Source of the DNA: Puccinellia tenuiflora
Taxonomy: Eukaryota > Streptophyta > Magnoliopsida > Poales > Poaceae
Assembly: GCA_012064385.1 (NCBI GenBank)
Contig: QRDG01000415.1
Coordinates: forward strand, 2,453,205-2,517,204
Direction: 5' to 3'
DNA length: 64,000 nucleotides
Part shown: positions 21,754-34,321 of the stretch, piece after piece
How the letters are laid out: every line of letters begins with the position of its first letter
Position numbering within the stretch: position 1 is the stretch's first letter
Translations under genes and position numbers: made by a program
The notes under the pieces: model-generated
The model's input: the letters and a program-made list of their open reading frames with translations, nothing else
Told to the model about the DNA's origin: nothing
Database searches by the model: none

Positions 21754-24700
21754 ATGAACCGGATCCCGTCCGTCTCGCTGCGGGGCGACGCGGCCGAAGC
21801 GGACGCCACGGCGCCTGACCCCGCCGCGCTGGCGCGGTGGGCGCGGGCCTTCTGCCTCATCCGGTTCGACCTGGAGCGGGGGCAGCTGGTGGAGGCCTGC
21901 TTCCCGCCGGACGCGCTCGCCCACGGCGGCCTCGACCGCCTCGTCGCCTTCTCCTCCTTCCCGGACTCCATGTCCCACCACCTCCCGCGCCACCGCTCCT
22001 CCGTCCACGACTCGCTCTTCTCCTTCCGGGTCCCGGACCCCTCCCCTTCAGCCGCGGCCTCCCGCCGCGGCTTCCTCTACGGCTTCGTCTTCAACCGCCA
22101 GCGCCAGGACGAGCGCCTCCCCCGCGGCGGCGAGCAGAAGTCCGTCGTCATACTCTCCCACGCCCCATACTCTTCCCTCTTCCGCCTGCTGCTGCAGATC
22201 CTCGGGCCCCTCTGCTTCGACATCGGCCACACCGCGCTGTCGATGGTGGCGTCGCACGTCGCCGCCTGGCCGGTGCCAGCACCTGGGTGCCCCATGGAGC
22301 TCCCCATTGGCAGCGCCGCGCTGCGGGTGCACCTCCCGCCGGCGGCAGACGACCCTGGCCCACCGCCGGCACTGTTGCCGGCGAACCCCTCGGTGCCATA
22401 CGGGCTCTTCCACGATGCTGACCTGTTTGCTGCGTTTCGTGGCTTGCTTCTCCACCTGTGGACGCTATGGGAGCTCATGGTGGTTGGGGAACCTATACTG
22501 GTTGTCGCTCCATCACCACCTCAATGCTCCGAGGCTGTGGCTGGGCTTGTTAGCCTGGTTGCTCCAATCTTGTATAGTGTGGACTTCAGGCCCTATTTCA
22601 CTATTCATGATCCGGACTTTGCTCGCCTGAATGCTCTTGCAGAAGGCGAGGTGTTCCCACCGATGGTGCTCGGCGTGACAAACTTGTTTTTCTTGAAGAG
22701 TCTTAAGAGTATTCCCAATGTCGTCGCCGTGGGAAGCCCGAACCCAAATTCTACTAGGGTGCTTCCAGCAGGCGGGCAGTCGCCAGCATCTGCGAATGGA
22801 TCCAATGGGACACCTGTGAAGCTCAAGCTCGACAAGCTCGCAATGAATAAGTTCTCTCCCACTGGTCTATTGAATTCCATCAAGTTGAGAAGAGAAGGCC
22901 CTCTTTCCCTCATGACAGAGCACAAAGAGGCGCTATGGAGCACATATGTGCCAACCACAAAGCCTGATACATCCGTTCTAAATAGGCTCATTGATGCCGG
23001 TGTGTCACCGAGGATTGAGGAGTCCATGTCGGTCGTCAACAATGAGATACTGCGGCGCCATTTCTTGGAGCTAACGACCAACTTCCTCGCGCCTTTTGGG
23101 CCATACCTGAGAACTACCACACCACTGGAAGGGAGTTCTCCCTTTGTTGATCCACCATTACTTCCACCATTTCATGCAGATGAGTTTGTCAATGGTTTGG
23201 CTGCTAGAGGTCCAGGGAAGTTTTTGTCTAAAAGGATGAGGTCTAATTGGCTGAATCTATATAGGTAAGCCACACCCATATTTGTTTGGTGAAGATTTTT
23301 TCTATTTTGAATTGCTTGGCAAAATGAGGAATCCTGAGCTATCCTTTTCATATTTATCAGGAAATTCTTGGAAGGCCCTAACTTCATGCCTTGGTTCCGA
23401 CAAAGACGTTCTGCTGCAGAGAAAGATCAGCAGAGGCTCTGGAGGCAAGCCCGCTTGAATGTTGACATTGAGAAGTTAATGTCAAAGATGTCCGAGTTGG
23501 AGAGGATCGATTCTTTTAATGTTATTGAGCGGTACCTTCTCAGAGAGATGGAGGTAATTTTGTTTCTGATGCATTCTTAAGTTAACTGTGACTATTAAGA
23601 ATAGATACATAATCATACATAGCAAGCTTTTACATGTCTAGACATTTAACTAGCATTTGGACTGGTTATGGAAATTTAATTCAGAAATCTTTTATGGTTG
23701 TTTGTTGTTAGGACAAATAGGAAGAGAACCCCCATTACCATAATTCAATATAGATGCATAACTAAGAGCCATTGATTTAATTCATAATGTTCTTTGATTC
23801 TTTCTTTCGACACAAGGACTGCCTAAATGTGCTATGGGCTTTAGGCCAACACAAATCAAGTAGGAGGAATGCCAGAGATGGACGGGCATGTAAAGGAAGC
23901 CAAGAAAGGAATAGGATAGCCATCGGGAGATGAGATAAGCTATTGATAAGATCTTTCAATTCTTTCTATGCAGCAAGAAGAGTTGCATCCGTGTAGGACG
24001 CTAGCAGGACGACTAGGCTAGAGATAAAAAAAGGATAGTCTGAGTTGGTTTACTTAAGAAAGATTTTGAGTTAATTTGGACTATAGTATGGATCAATACT
24101 GTTCTATATAAGCAAGCTGATGTTGTAATATTTTGACCAACGAAAGAAGAATCAATAGTTTAAATTGAATTAATCCTTAGAGCCTTGCTACTAGGACATG
24201 GATTAGGCCCTGGGGTGGTTAGACGAGGCGAGTGTCCTACCAAAATCCATAATAAAATCAGACATGGACTTGAGCTCCCGTTGTGAGATAGGATGCAACC
24301 TAACATGTATGTTCTGCCTGGTACTTATGTGGACTTACTTAGTCCGGTTGAATTATCCTTCCCTCTTATGAAACAGTTCTTGAACTTCAGAAATCGCAGG
24401 CTTCATGCGGATGATTCTGACTTTGAAGTATATGTTGCCGATGTTATGTTGCAAGAAATTAGGACTGAACCATGATGGACTAATATAAAATGTTCAGGTC
24501 ATGAAGTCCTAGAAGATAGTAGTCAGTAGTAATTTCATTAAATCGAAATAAAGAAAATAAATACCAGAAATGTATAACTTGTTTGCTGAATTTTAATCTA
24601 GTGACACCTTAAGACCATCCTTCAGTAATAGGACCTGTTTTGGTACTTTGGTACTAGTACTAGCCTACTATCCCCTATCCTGTACTTGATAGACTGAAGT

Positions 24701-25195
24701 AGGCATGCACAACCATGTATGATCTTTTTTGCTTTGAGTGTTGACAGCCTAAACTCAAGAGTTCTGATTCACTGTAATAGCCCTGATGATATATATCTTT
24801 TTCACTACCCCCATGATATAGTTCTTTATAGCAAGAGGGGCCATGTCATTGTTTAATGATATATATTTTTAAATTACATGCTCATATGTTTCAGCATACA
24901 TAGATCAAAAGGACTATCTTCTACAGTTAGCTCATTCAGAATAGTAATTATAGCCTTAATGCTTGTAGAAATATGTTGTGGTCCTGATTTTTATTTTTCA
25001 ATCTTTGCCGTCCAGAATTCTGGGACAGGTACTGCTGAATCTATAGCAGCATGTCAGAAAATGAAGACAAACCTCCAAGCAGCATTCAGTGTCCTCCCAA
25101 AGGACATGCAGCAGCTGCTGCTCTCCAACCCTAAAAGATCTGTGCTTCTTCAAGTCAGCCAAGAAAAAGACATTGTCTCACAGACAAGTTTGTAG
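21754..25195 (+). CDS. DENND6: DENN domain-containing protein 6 (DENND6/FAM116-like), three exons, complete
   Basis: Exons 21754-23264, 23361-23553 and 25016-25195 have GT-AG introns and keep one frame of 627 codons, close to the usual length of about 600. Known members act as guanine-nucleotide exchange factors for Rab GTPases in membrane traffic. The N terminus has the upstream DENN module (WARAFCLIRFDLERGQLVEACFPPD about residues 30-55; FSSFPDSM; SLFSFRVP). The central DENN domain shows FLYGFVFNRQRQDERLPRGG, KSVVILSHAPYSSLF, FRGLLLHLWTLWELMVVGEPILV and DFRPYFTIHDPDF. The downstream module includes LNRLIDAG, ILRRHFLELTTNFLAPFGPY, and across the exon joins LYR-KFLEGPNFMPWF, DIEKLMSKMSELERIDSFNVIERYLLREME and LPKDMQQLLLSNPKRSVLLQ. 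Codon use is GC-rich at the 5' end, a common grass pattern. All segments are intact, so I expect a functional gene. Confidence 0.93.
23554..25015 (+). other. Second intron of the DENN-domain gene, with a possible LTR remnant
   Basis: 1462 bp between donor GAG-GTAATT and acceptor TCCAG-AATTC. Around 24100-24190 lies TCTATATAAGC followed by ACGAAAGAAGAATCAATAG, resembling the core promoter and R/U5 of a Copia LTR. A 60-codon frame at 24293-24475 could be a retroelement remnant. No terminal repeats or TSD were confirmed. Confidence 0.35.
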
Positions 25196-26283
25196 CAGTT
25201 TTTATTTGTAACATTACTATTGAGATTATTTGATCCACAGTCCAAAATTCACACTTTTTATGCATGGGTGCTGGCCTGGTAGGATTGAGTCACATGTTAT
25301 CTACACAGTCCAAAATACACACGACTTTTTATGCATGGCTGCCAGGTTTGACTCAAAATATTCAGATTTTCGTTGGGTTTCATTCTGTATAACTTTAGTT
25401 CGATTTTTATTTCCTTTAGAACAATTAGCAACACAAATGATTTTTTTGTTTCTGGATTTTACATTATACAACAGCACTCTGCATCCTCCATTTAAAGGAG
25501 TTATTCATATTGATGGGGTGGTCTTGTAGTTTGAAGCCCATCACATTCTTAGCAACATACTACTTTGCTCTTCAAGTTGAGGGTGAATCCATGTATCCTC
25601 ACCTTTGGGATCCAATGCTGAAGTGACAGAAATGATATTCCCTTCATTCTCTGGCAACCTTTTTTCCTGGCTCAGTTCATGTTGATGTATCGATTTTGTT
25701 AAGCTGCAGGTTCATCAGGATCAAAGGGCATGTTTGTTTACCCACCACACAATGCCAATGCCGCATCTTGTTATCAGCATACCTTTTCAATTGGTAATAA
25801 ATGAGCTTCGAGTGCTAGCGTTTGCGATCCTAATTATTTTGCATCCTGTACAAGTTTGTTGGATTAGAAATTTAGGAGCAGCTAAGAAATACTGGTGAAA
25901 ATCTTCTACCAAGCCTGTATCCGAGTCTAGATAGTTAAACTAGGTTAGTTTCGGTTCTTTGTTGCCACACTGCTACTTTTGTTACTATCATTATCAAGTA
26001 AGGTGTAAACTAGTTATGTGAAGATGCAAGGCCCTGCCTAGACGATTAGTTTCTCTACCCTTTTTTACATGTAAGTCACCATTGGACTCACCATGCCTGG
26101 TGTATCTGCGTTTTTCTTCGTTCAACCCATGTGAAGTTACAAAAAAAGGGGCTCCTACTTTGACACCTGATCTGTAACTGTTGAAAGTCAAGAACGGCAG
26201 AGTCCATTACATTTTAACCATTTTTACGAGTTAATTCACGAATCATGAGAAACGACTATGTTTGGAAAAGGGAGAGGCCTGAG
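25196..26283. other. 3' UTR and intergenic sequence
   Basis: The first few hundred bases probably include the 3' UTR and polyadenylation region of the DENN-domain gene. A near-duplicate phrase (TCCAAAAT-CACAC...TTTTTATGCATGG) occurs at about 25243-25266 and 25311-25340. No gene is supported. Confidence 0.4.
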
Positions 26284-26680
26284 TTTTTTTTTTGAGGTAA
26301 ACATGGGCTGTATTGATTAATCATAATGTCATTACAAAGTTGCTCTAGGATGCAATGAGCAGGAACATTCAGTGCACAATTAACATGACTAAAAGGAGCA
26401 AGACCTGAAGGAAGTCAGCAAGTGATTGATGTCCTTGATGACAGGTCCCATCAGCGAACGATCTTCAAGCTTTGAGTTTATTCGGTTGATCACCGACAAG
26501 CAGTCCGAATTGAGGATCTCAAGCTTTGAGTTTATTTGTTTGATTACCGACAAGCAGTCCGAATTGAGGATGATGTCGGTGAATCCTTCATCCGTTGCTA
26601 GGGTGATAGCCCAGCGCGTAGCTAGCTAGCGCCTCAGCAACTTCAGGCGTCACGACCATACATGGTGATACCTTTATAGT
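26284..26680 (-). pseudogene. 3' end of a 5'-truncated LINE: RNase H-like fragment and poly-A tail
   Basis: The T run at 26284-26293 is the poly-A tail on the minus strand, preceded by the usual LINE ending (TACAGCCCATGTTTACCTC). The minus strand encodes a plant retroelement RNase H-like segment: a WAITLATDEGFTDIILNSDCLSVI block, then DRSLMGPVIKDINHLLTSFRSCSF, ending at a stop. The Asp of SDC corresponds to a catalytic Asp of this fold. An 18-codon block is tandemly duplicated (period 54 bp at 26465 and 26519), which duplicates the SDC motif. Confidence 0.7.
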
Positions 26681-27781
26681 CTCAGGTCACGACGTCCACC
26701 CCATCAAGCGAGTAGATGACAAGATTGCAGCATCAAACAAGGGTTAATTAGATGACATTTTTTGAAGGATGAAAATTTCAGTGGCATTTCTCGATTTCGC
26801 ATAAATTGCAATGGCATATATCTAACTAACCCAAACAAAAAAATCCACTCACGTAACATGGAGGTCGGCGAGTGGACAGCGTGCAACTACTCCAGTTAAA
26901 ATATAGCGCAGTGTCTTCCTAGGTTCCTTTTGCAAGAGATAACAGCGTGACCCGGTAATATTCTTGTCAATGCAGCAAACCAACCGCAACAAGTTTAAAA
27001 TGGAGTTATTCATTCAAGCCAGAAGAGCAAAACAATTGGCATTTCTGAATGATGCTAGAATGAACAATCAAGGCTTTTATTCAGGATGCCATCAAGGCAT
27101 CAATGAAGCTAGCAAAAACTTTACAGTGAGATTTAACTCTCAACTCCTCTTAGCTTCCTGGCCCCAAAGCATTGCTTTGTTTCCTGGCCAAGCAAATAAC
27201 CAGTAGACATTTGCAACTCAACTCAGCATAAACTCGCTTGGAACAACCAAACTCTAGGAACAACTCTTGCAATATTTAACATCAACAAAGAAGCATTCCC
27301 TCAAAACATCAACAAAGAAGCCATAAATCTTTAAGCAACCGGCTAAGAGATTAGGAGGCACCGTGGCAGGGCTAAATCTTCAAGCGACTGGCTAACAACA
27401 TATTCCACTTATAGAAAAAATATCATGAACTGATCAAGGATCCAGTATATCAGGCAACACAAAGGGCATATGACCAAGATGACTCCGGCCAAAATTTTGA
27501 AATGAAAGCAGCATAGATTGAAATTCAGGAAGTGCTCACTCTAGCCAAAAGAGTTAAGCGACCATATTACAATCATGCCCTCAACATGCATCAAACCATA
27601 ACCAAGTGTTCAAAAGAGATGCTCCTCTACTTCCAGCAAAATATTACATTAAGATACTTGAAAATCCTAACAGTTTTGATTAGATGAGACAATTAGACAA
27701 CTGCTTCATCTACCTACAAAATTCTGATGGTTTTGATAAGCTGAGACAAATAGAAAACTGATTCAACCGACGCCTGGATCT
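26681..27781. other. Intergenic sequence downstream of the first ubiquitin-eL40 gene
   Basis: No gene supported. The right part, up to about 27781, is probably the 3' UTR of the minus-strand gene that ends at 27782. The remaining AT-rich sequence holds only short frames. Confidence 0.4.
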
Positions 27782-29442
<1,661 letters not shown>

Positions 29443-29449
29443 GCCGGCG

Positions 29450-29968
29450 GCCACGCCCACGGCCCACCCCGCAGCGTAAAGCCCCGAACCCTACCTGCCG
29501 GAGTTGGAGTCCGGAGCACTAATGGTGGCGCGGAAATCGCGAATTCGTTCCGCCTGTGAGACCTTTACTAGCGTTAATTGCGCCATTTCACCGGGACGGT
29601 AATCGCTCGCCGTGAGGCGTCACCAGACGGCGATACTTGCCTTCCGGCCCGGCCCAGCCCATACAGGCGAGAAATGGGGAAGGTTCTAGGGATGGAACGA
29701 TCGGACGGCTGCGGTGGGGTGCTCGTAGATTGAACGGTATACTGATGATCAGCTGCCGTAGGTTGGAAATTTCCTGCAGTGAGTGTCCGATACTCCGATT
29801 CATGCACGATAACGAGCACCATCCTGCTGTGGGTTAGTTTCCTCGATTTGCAAGGATCACGCCTAATCCTCACGATTTTAGGAGTTAGTTGGATGGATAT
29901 GTTGCATCTGTGGTGTATCAAATGTACGTGCCATACTAATTACCGTAGGAAGATTTGTTTGTAAACAA
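29450..29968. other. Upstream region of ubiquitin-eL40 copy 1
   Basis: Probable promoter-proximal region of the minus-strand gene. No further motif that I would defend, and no ORF of note. Confidence 0.35.
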
Positions 29969-29971
29969 TTA

Positions 29972-30322
29972 GGGCCTCTTTGGATCACAGGGTTAAAAAA
30001 CACAGGAATATGAAAAATACAGTAATATTACAGGTTTGCAAGTGCGAAACAGAGGATTATAAAACACAGGAAAGCTGTAGGGATTGTCGTTTGGATAAGA
30101 CGCAGGAAAAACACAGGAAAAGTGTCTCGATCCTACGCACTTGAGTCTAAAAAAAGAGGTTGGAGTGGATGTTCAAATTCCTATGGAATTGAGGCATAGG
30201 AATCCAATCCGTAGGATTTTGGTAGCACCATTCCTTTGAACCAAAGGCAATTCATAGGAAAAATTCCTAAGGATTGAAATCCTATGAAAATCCTTTGAAA
30301 TTCCTACAATCCAAAGAGGCCC
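29972..30322. mobile_element. Tourist-like MITE, 351 bp
   Basis: Terminal inverted repeats GGGCCTCTTTGGAT and ATCCAAAGAGGCCC, flanked by TTA on both sides (29969-29971 and 30323-30325). The interior is AT-rich with partially complementary halves (GGATTTTGGTAGCACCATTCC, CCTATGAAAATCC). Confidence 0.85.
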
Positions 30323-30325
30323 TTA

Positions 30326-31704
30326 TTCATTTTGTTTCCAATGCTATACAAATCTGCTTCGGATGTAATTGAATTTGCTTGGATATAGAACACATTTATT
30401 TCTAGTTTATTTTCACAGGAAAATTTATGTTCCCTTCCAGCGAAGAATTTGCTTCCGCCGTGAATGAAATTTGCTTCAATGGAATAATTTGTTTGAATTG
30501 CACCAAAGGTATTGTTTTCACCAACTAGATAAAAGCTTCGAAATACAAATTTGCTTCTTTCAATTAGACAAATGTTTCAATAAAAAGAACAATTGTTAAC
30601 ATTGATTAGATAAATGCTTCCAACGATTTTTTTCTTTATCGACCCAAGAAATGCTTCCAACAACATAAATAATTGTTTGGATACGAATAAGCAAATGCTT
30701 ATATAATGAAATAGGGGTTTCCAAAGAAAAAATCGTTCCTGCCTAATAGATAATTTTCTCCCGTGTGCATCCATAAATGCTTAGTTGCTAATCACGTTTA
30801 TGCTTTCGTTGTTCATGCATGCTGCTCACTCCCGTCTTGCTTCCTACGTGATTCCGTACTGCCTATACATCCCGCGGGCCGCGCCGATTAAGACGCTACA
30901 CAAAGATAATTTCCTGAAGACGAGATGAGAACTGTTTATCCCCCACGTGGATGATCCTGATGTCAGAATTATTGAAGCCTTGGCGACGATGTTTTAGGAG
31001 AGACATCTGCCACGCTAGCTCTGCATCGCTCGTCCATGGGATTGTAGGGCATGACGAGGCAACGGGAGGAGGTCATCGATGGGCCATGTGACTGTCAATG
31101 ATGAGTTTCCTCCGAGATTCCTTAAGCCCATGTACTATCTCCCTCAATCGAGCCACCGCAAAACGACTCTTCAGCATAAAGTCTGGTTCGTCATCCTTGG
31201 TCATTTTGGAGATGTGTGCTCCAAAAGAGATCGGAAGCATGATAATGTGTGAGATTGTAGAATACTATCAATCATTGTTGTCATTAAACCCTTGTACCCA
31301 TTGTTCCCGTAGGTAAGCCGCATGTGGTTGATTAAGCCCCTCTCTCTCCCATTATTCCCATGCAACTTTTCCAGATCCTATCTACCATGAAAACAAAGAC
31401 TGACAACCGTCCCAATTGACTAGTTGCTACAAACTTATTAGGAAGTACCGACCTATTTTTTCAAGTATTAACAACCATAAATATTACCTTTTCCATTACC
31501 AACAATAAATAGCTTGTCTGATGGAAATTTAAATTTTACCTTCCATATACTTGTGTAGATTTTACCATTATATCATCGACGATCTTGGCAACACACATCA
31601 TTATGACTAGTTTAGTTTGATTTGATGATATATAGCTGTGTCTAGCGCAATGAGAATATATTGTTCTTCATAGAGGCATATGCAGATAATGAGTGTACAT
31701 AAAC
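30326..31704. other. Intergenic, AT-rich with repeated TTTGCTTC/AATGCTTCC words
   Basis: Between 30350 and 30780 the words TTTGCTTC and ATGCTTCCA occur about a dozen times with irregular spacing, an unclassified degenerate repeat. 30840-31370 is of more balanced composition but has no supported gene. A plus-strand frame at 31098-31316 is short and has no recognisable domain. Confidence 0.4.
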
Positions 31705-31975
31705 ATTGCGAGCCTCCTTTGGACCACAAAACTGAGACATGATGGAATAGAAAGAAACTTATGAATTTGATAGGAATGCAACCGCAAAATAGAGAATTTA
31801 TAAACACATGAAAAGTTATTTGGACGGAACATAGAAAACACGGTAAAAGTGACTCGGTCCTACGCGAGTGAATGTATAAACATGTTGGAGTGCATGTTAA
31901 GTTATTCATATAGAATCGATGACACAGAAAACCAATCCCTTATGAATTTGAGTAGCATCATTCTTTTTATCCTAT
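31705..31975. mobile_element. Degenerate second Tourist-like MITE copy
   Basis: The sequence parallels the 29972-30322 element through the same succession of phrases (GCCTCCTTTGGACCACA, TTATTTGGACGGAACA-AGAAAACAC, GTGACTCGGTCCTACGC, GTTGGAGTGCATGTT) but with many substitutions, and without clean termini. Confidence 0.5.
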
Positions 31976-32204
31976 TTTTTACTTAACAAATGTCCAACTC
32001 ATTTTCTGTAAAGTGGTGGGAATAGAAATATTTTATGGAATTAACCATGTCATCGACACAACTTGAAGTATTCAAGACAGTAATCAAGGTTTTACATCCA
32101 TAACGCCACAAGGACATCTCCAACGAGATATTAAAACTACAATTAGGATGACTCTGGCATGACCATATGAGCACTGAGAATTTAATTCACTAGCGCAGGA
32201 CATC

Positions 32205-33494
32205 TTAGTGCCTCCGCCTCCTATACCTGTTCTTCTTTAGCCTCAGCTGCACATGATAGATCGGGCAAAATACATATGCATCAGATCAAATGAACGCAAG
32301 AAGATACGTCTCAAGTACACATTACCCCTAGTGTTTTTCAATTAGTAGCTTCAAAAAAATAAAAATAAAAATACATTTTAAACAATTTAAAACAAGAAAC
32401 ATTTGAAAAAAAATCACCGCAGGTGTATAGAGCGCGTCAACACGCACCACAGAACACACCAGAAATTAGAATTAAGCTAGTAGGCATAAAGAAAATCATG
32501 ACTGGAGTTCCAAGTTCCACTAGAGGTCAAAACGCTAAAGTTTGACTAGAGAAACACCATAATTAAAATCTTATTGAAACAAGAATACACTAAGGCGAAA
32601 AACATGACATGAACAAATTGAGTTAAGTTTCACCTGGTTGCTGTGACCGCACTTCTTCTTGCGACAGTTGGTAGCTCTGAGAGGTAGCCGAGCATAGCAC
32701 CTGCATGCAAGAGAAGTGTGACAAAAGGTTAGAATATTGCTAAACCTGGCATGCTAAACCTGTGTGCCTTCACAAAACAAAACAGATGCTGAACTGAAAC
32801 AATGAAGATATATACTCCCTCCGTTCCACAATATAAGATGGTTTAGGCTTTTTTCACATTCACATTTGGATCATATGTATTTAGACATGTTTTAGTGTAT
32901 ATATCACTTCTCTTTCCATTTATTTTAGTTCGAATCTAGACAACATATAAAACACCTAAAGCATTTTATATTGTGAAATGGAGGGAGTATATCACATATG
33001 CTAAGACGTATGCGATGTGTCTAAACAAGAGCTACACAAATTAGGGCCGCGGCGCAACAACTGTATGTACGAGCTAGCGGAGGGTGTGTTAATAACGTAC
33101 TTGCAGCAGATCATCTTGTCCGAGTTGTGCTTCTCTGCGAGGGCCCTGAGGTTGGGCTCGTATGGATAGTACCCGCCCTGGAGGCGCAGCAGGAGGTGAA
33201 GCGTGGACTCCTTCTGGACGTCGTAGTCGGCCAGGGCGCGGCCGTCCTCCAGCTGCTTCCCGGTGAAGACGAGGCGCAGCTGGTCCGGCGAGATTCCTAC
33301 GGACGGACACGACGCAGTACAGCAGAGTAAATTAACCTCTCGATCGACCCCAACAAACGCAAACGCGAACGCGAGACGTAGTAGATGTTACCTTCCTTAT
33401 CGTGGATCTTGGCCTTGACGTTGTCGACGGTGTCGCTGCTCTCCACCTCGAGGGTGATGGTCTTCCCCGTCGGCGTCTTGGCGAAGATCTGCAT
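32205..33494 (-). CDS. RPL40: Ubiquitin-eL40 ribosomal fusion protein, copy 2, strongly diverged, four exons
   Basis: Minus-strand exons 33494-33392, 33296-33101, 32700-32634 and 32246-32205 have the same lengths as copy 1 for exons 1-3 (103, 196 and 67 bp) and GT-AG borders, giving 135 codons plus stop. The ubiquitin part carries at least thirteen changes from the canonical sequence. These include L8P, I44V and V70L (the whole Ile44 hydrophobic patch), Q41L, A46T and R74Q, so it ends LRLQGG. All seven ubiquitin lysines and the final GG are kept. The junction is YYPYEPNL. The eL40 part keeps its zinc-site cysteines (ICCKC ... NCRKKKC) and ends in a basic tail (RYRRRRH). The open frame and intact splice sites argue against a dead pseudogene, but relaxed selection is possible. 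Confidence 0.8.
32815..32987. mobile_element. Stowaway MITE, 173 bp, in intron 2 of ubiquitin-eL40 copy 2
   Basis: Termini CTCCCTCCGTTCCACAATATAA and TTATATTGTGAAATGGAGGGAG are inverted repeats flanked by TA (32813-32814, 32988-32989). It lies in the intron between exons 2 and 3 and is absent from copy 1. Confidence 0.9.
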
Positions 33495-33560
33495 CGTCTT
33501 TCAACTACCGATATGTACTTTGTTCGTTCTGGCTCCGTTGCGGGGCGGTGAGTTCGGTAC

Positions 33561-33570
33561 GATATATAGC
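33561..33570 (-). promoter_or_regulatory. Possible TATA box of ubiquitin-eL40 copy 2
   Basis: The minus strand reads GCTATATATC about 67 bases before the start codon. The short distance would give a 5' UTR of only about 35 bases. Confidence 0.45.
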
Positions 33571-33663
33571 AAAAAAAAAAAAACTCGAAAGGAAGCGCGA
33601 CCGTCAAGTTACCGAGGAGCAAAACCGAAGTCGTGTACAACATGGAGTACTCCGTACTAGTTT

Positions 33664-34161
33664 GTGTTGATCTGTCAGTCTATGAGAAGGGTGAGTGAGA
33701 CCCTTGCTCTACTCGAGATCCCTGGACACCATGCTCGGGTTTTACCAGGTCATGGCTGGAGGCCTCCCGAGACAGATTGGGTGAAGATTAATACTGATGC
33801 AGGCATCTCCATTGATGCGCTGAGAGGGGGAGCAGTAGGCATTGCTAGATTGGCTGCAGGCTTTGTTGGAGCCTAGAGCAAGCCATTTGCTCAACCTCCA
33901 GGCTGCCATGCCGCAAAGGAGGCCCTTCTGCTTCGGTGTAGCGAGCTCCCGCCTCTTTGTCCCAAGTGGTATCGTCCCCGGCGACGATGAGGTTGGCTAT
34001 GCCGAGCTTCGAGATTGTCACGCTGGAGAAGGAGCTGGACCCAATTGCATTCCTCATTTTCTTTTTAGGGTCCTTTGTGCAAATTGTGATGGCTTGGTTG
34101 TAATTTTTATCTTTCTTGAGGCCTTATCTGTAAAATGTTCTAGCGGTGATTAATGAAACTC
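33664..34161 (+). pseudogene. 3' end of a second LINE: RNase H-like fragment
   Basis: The plus strand encodes WRPPETDWVKINTDAGIS (about 33748-33801) and a GGAVGIARLAAGF block, the start of the RNase H-like domain of plant LINEs with its first catalytic Asp (NTD). A TAG follows at 33874, after which related coding continues in other frames. The end GGTGATTAATGAAACTCTGTAAAA is a typical LINE 3' tail and abuts the Copia LTR. It is a 5'-truncated, dead copy. Confidence 0.65.
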
Positions 34162-34321
34162 TGTAAAACCCTAACCCTAGACAGGAAAGAGAATATGTGG
34201 AATAGCTCAACGTACCAATGTACGTGGCTCTTGGTGTTATATTTATAGTCTTGGAGATTACATTAGAGTTACAAAGTACAGGGACATAATTAGAAATATG
34301 TACAACTAATTATGTCTAACA
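34162..34321 (-). mobile_element. Short 3' LTR of the Copia element, about 160 bp
   Basis: On the minus strand it begins TGTTAGACATAATTAG and is preceded by the polypurine tract ATTGAGGGAGGG. A TATAAATATAA box lies within (about 34238-34248 on the plus strand). The far end is taken as TTTTACA at 34162; the exact end is uncertain because the partner LTR is missing. Confidence 0.65.
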
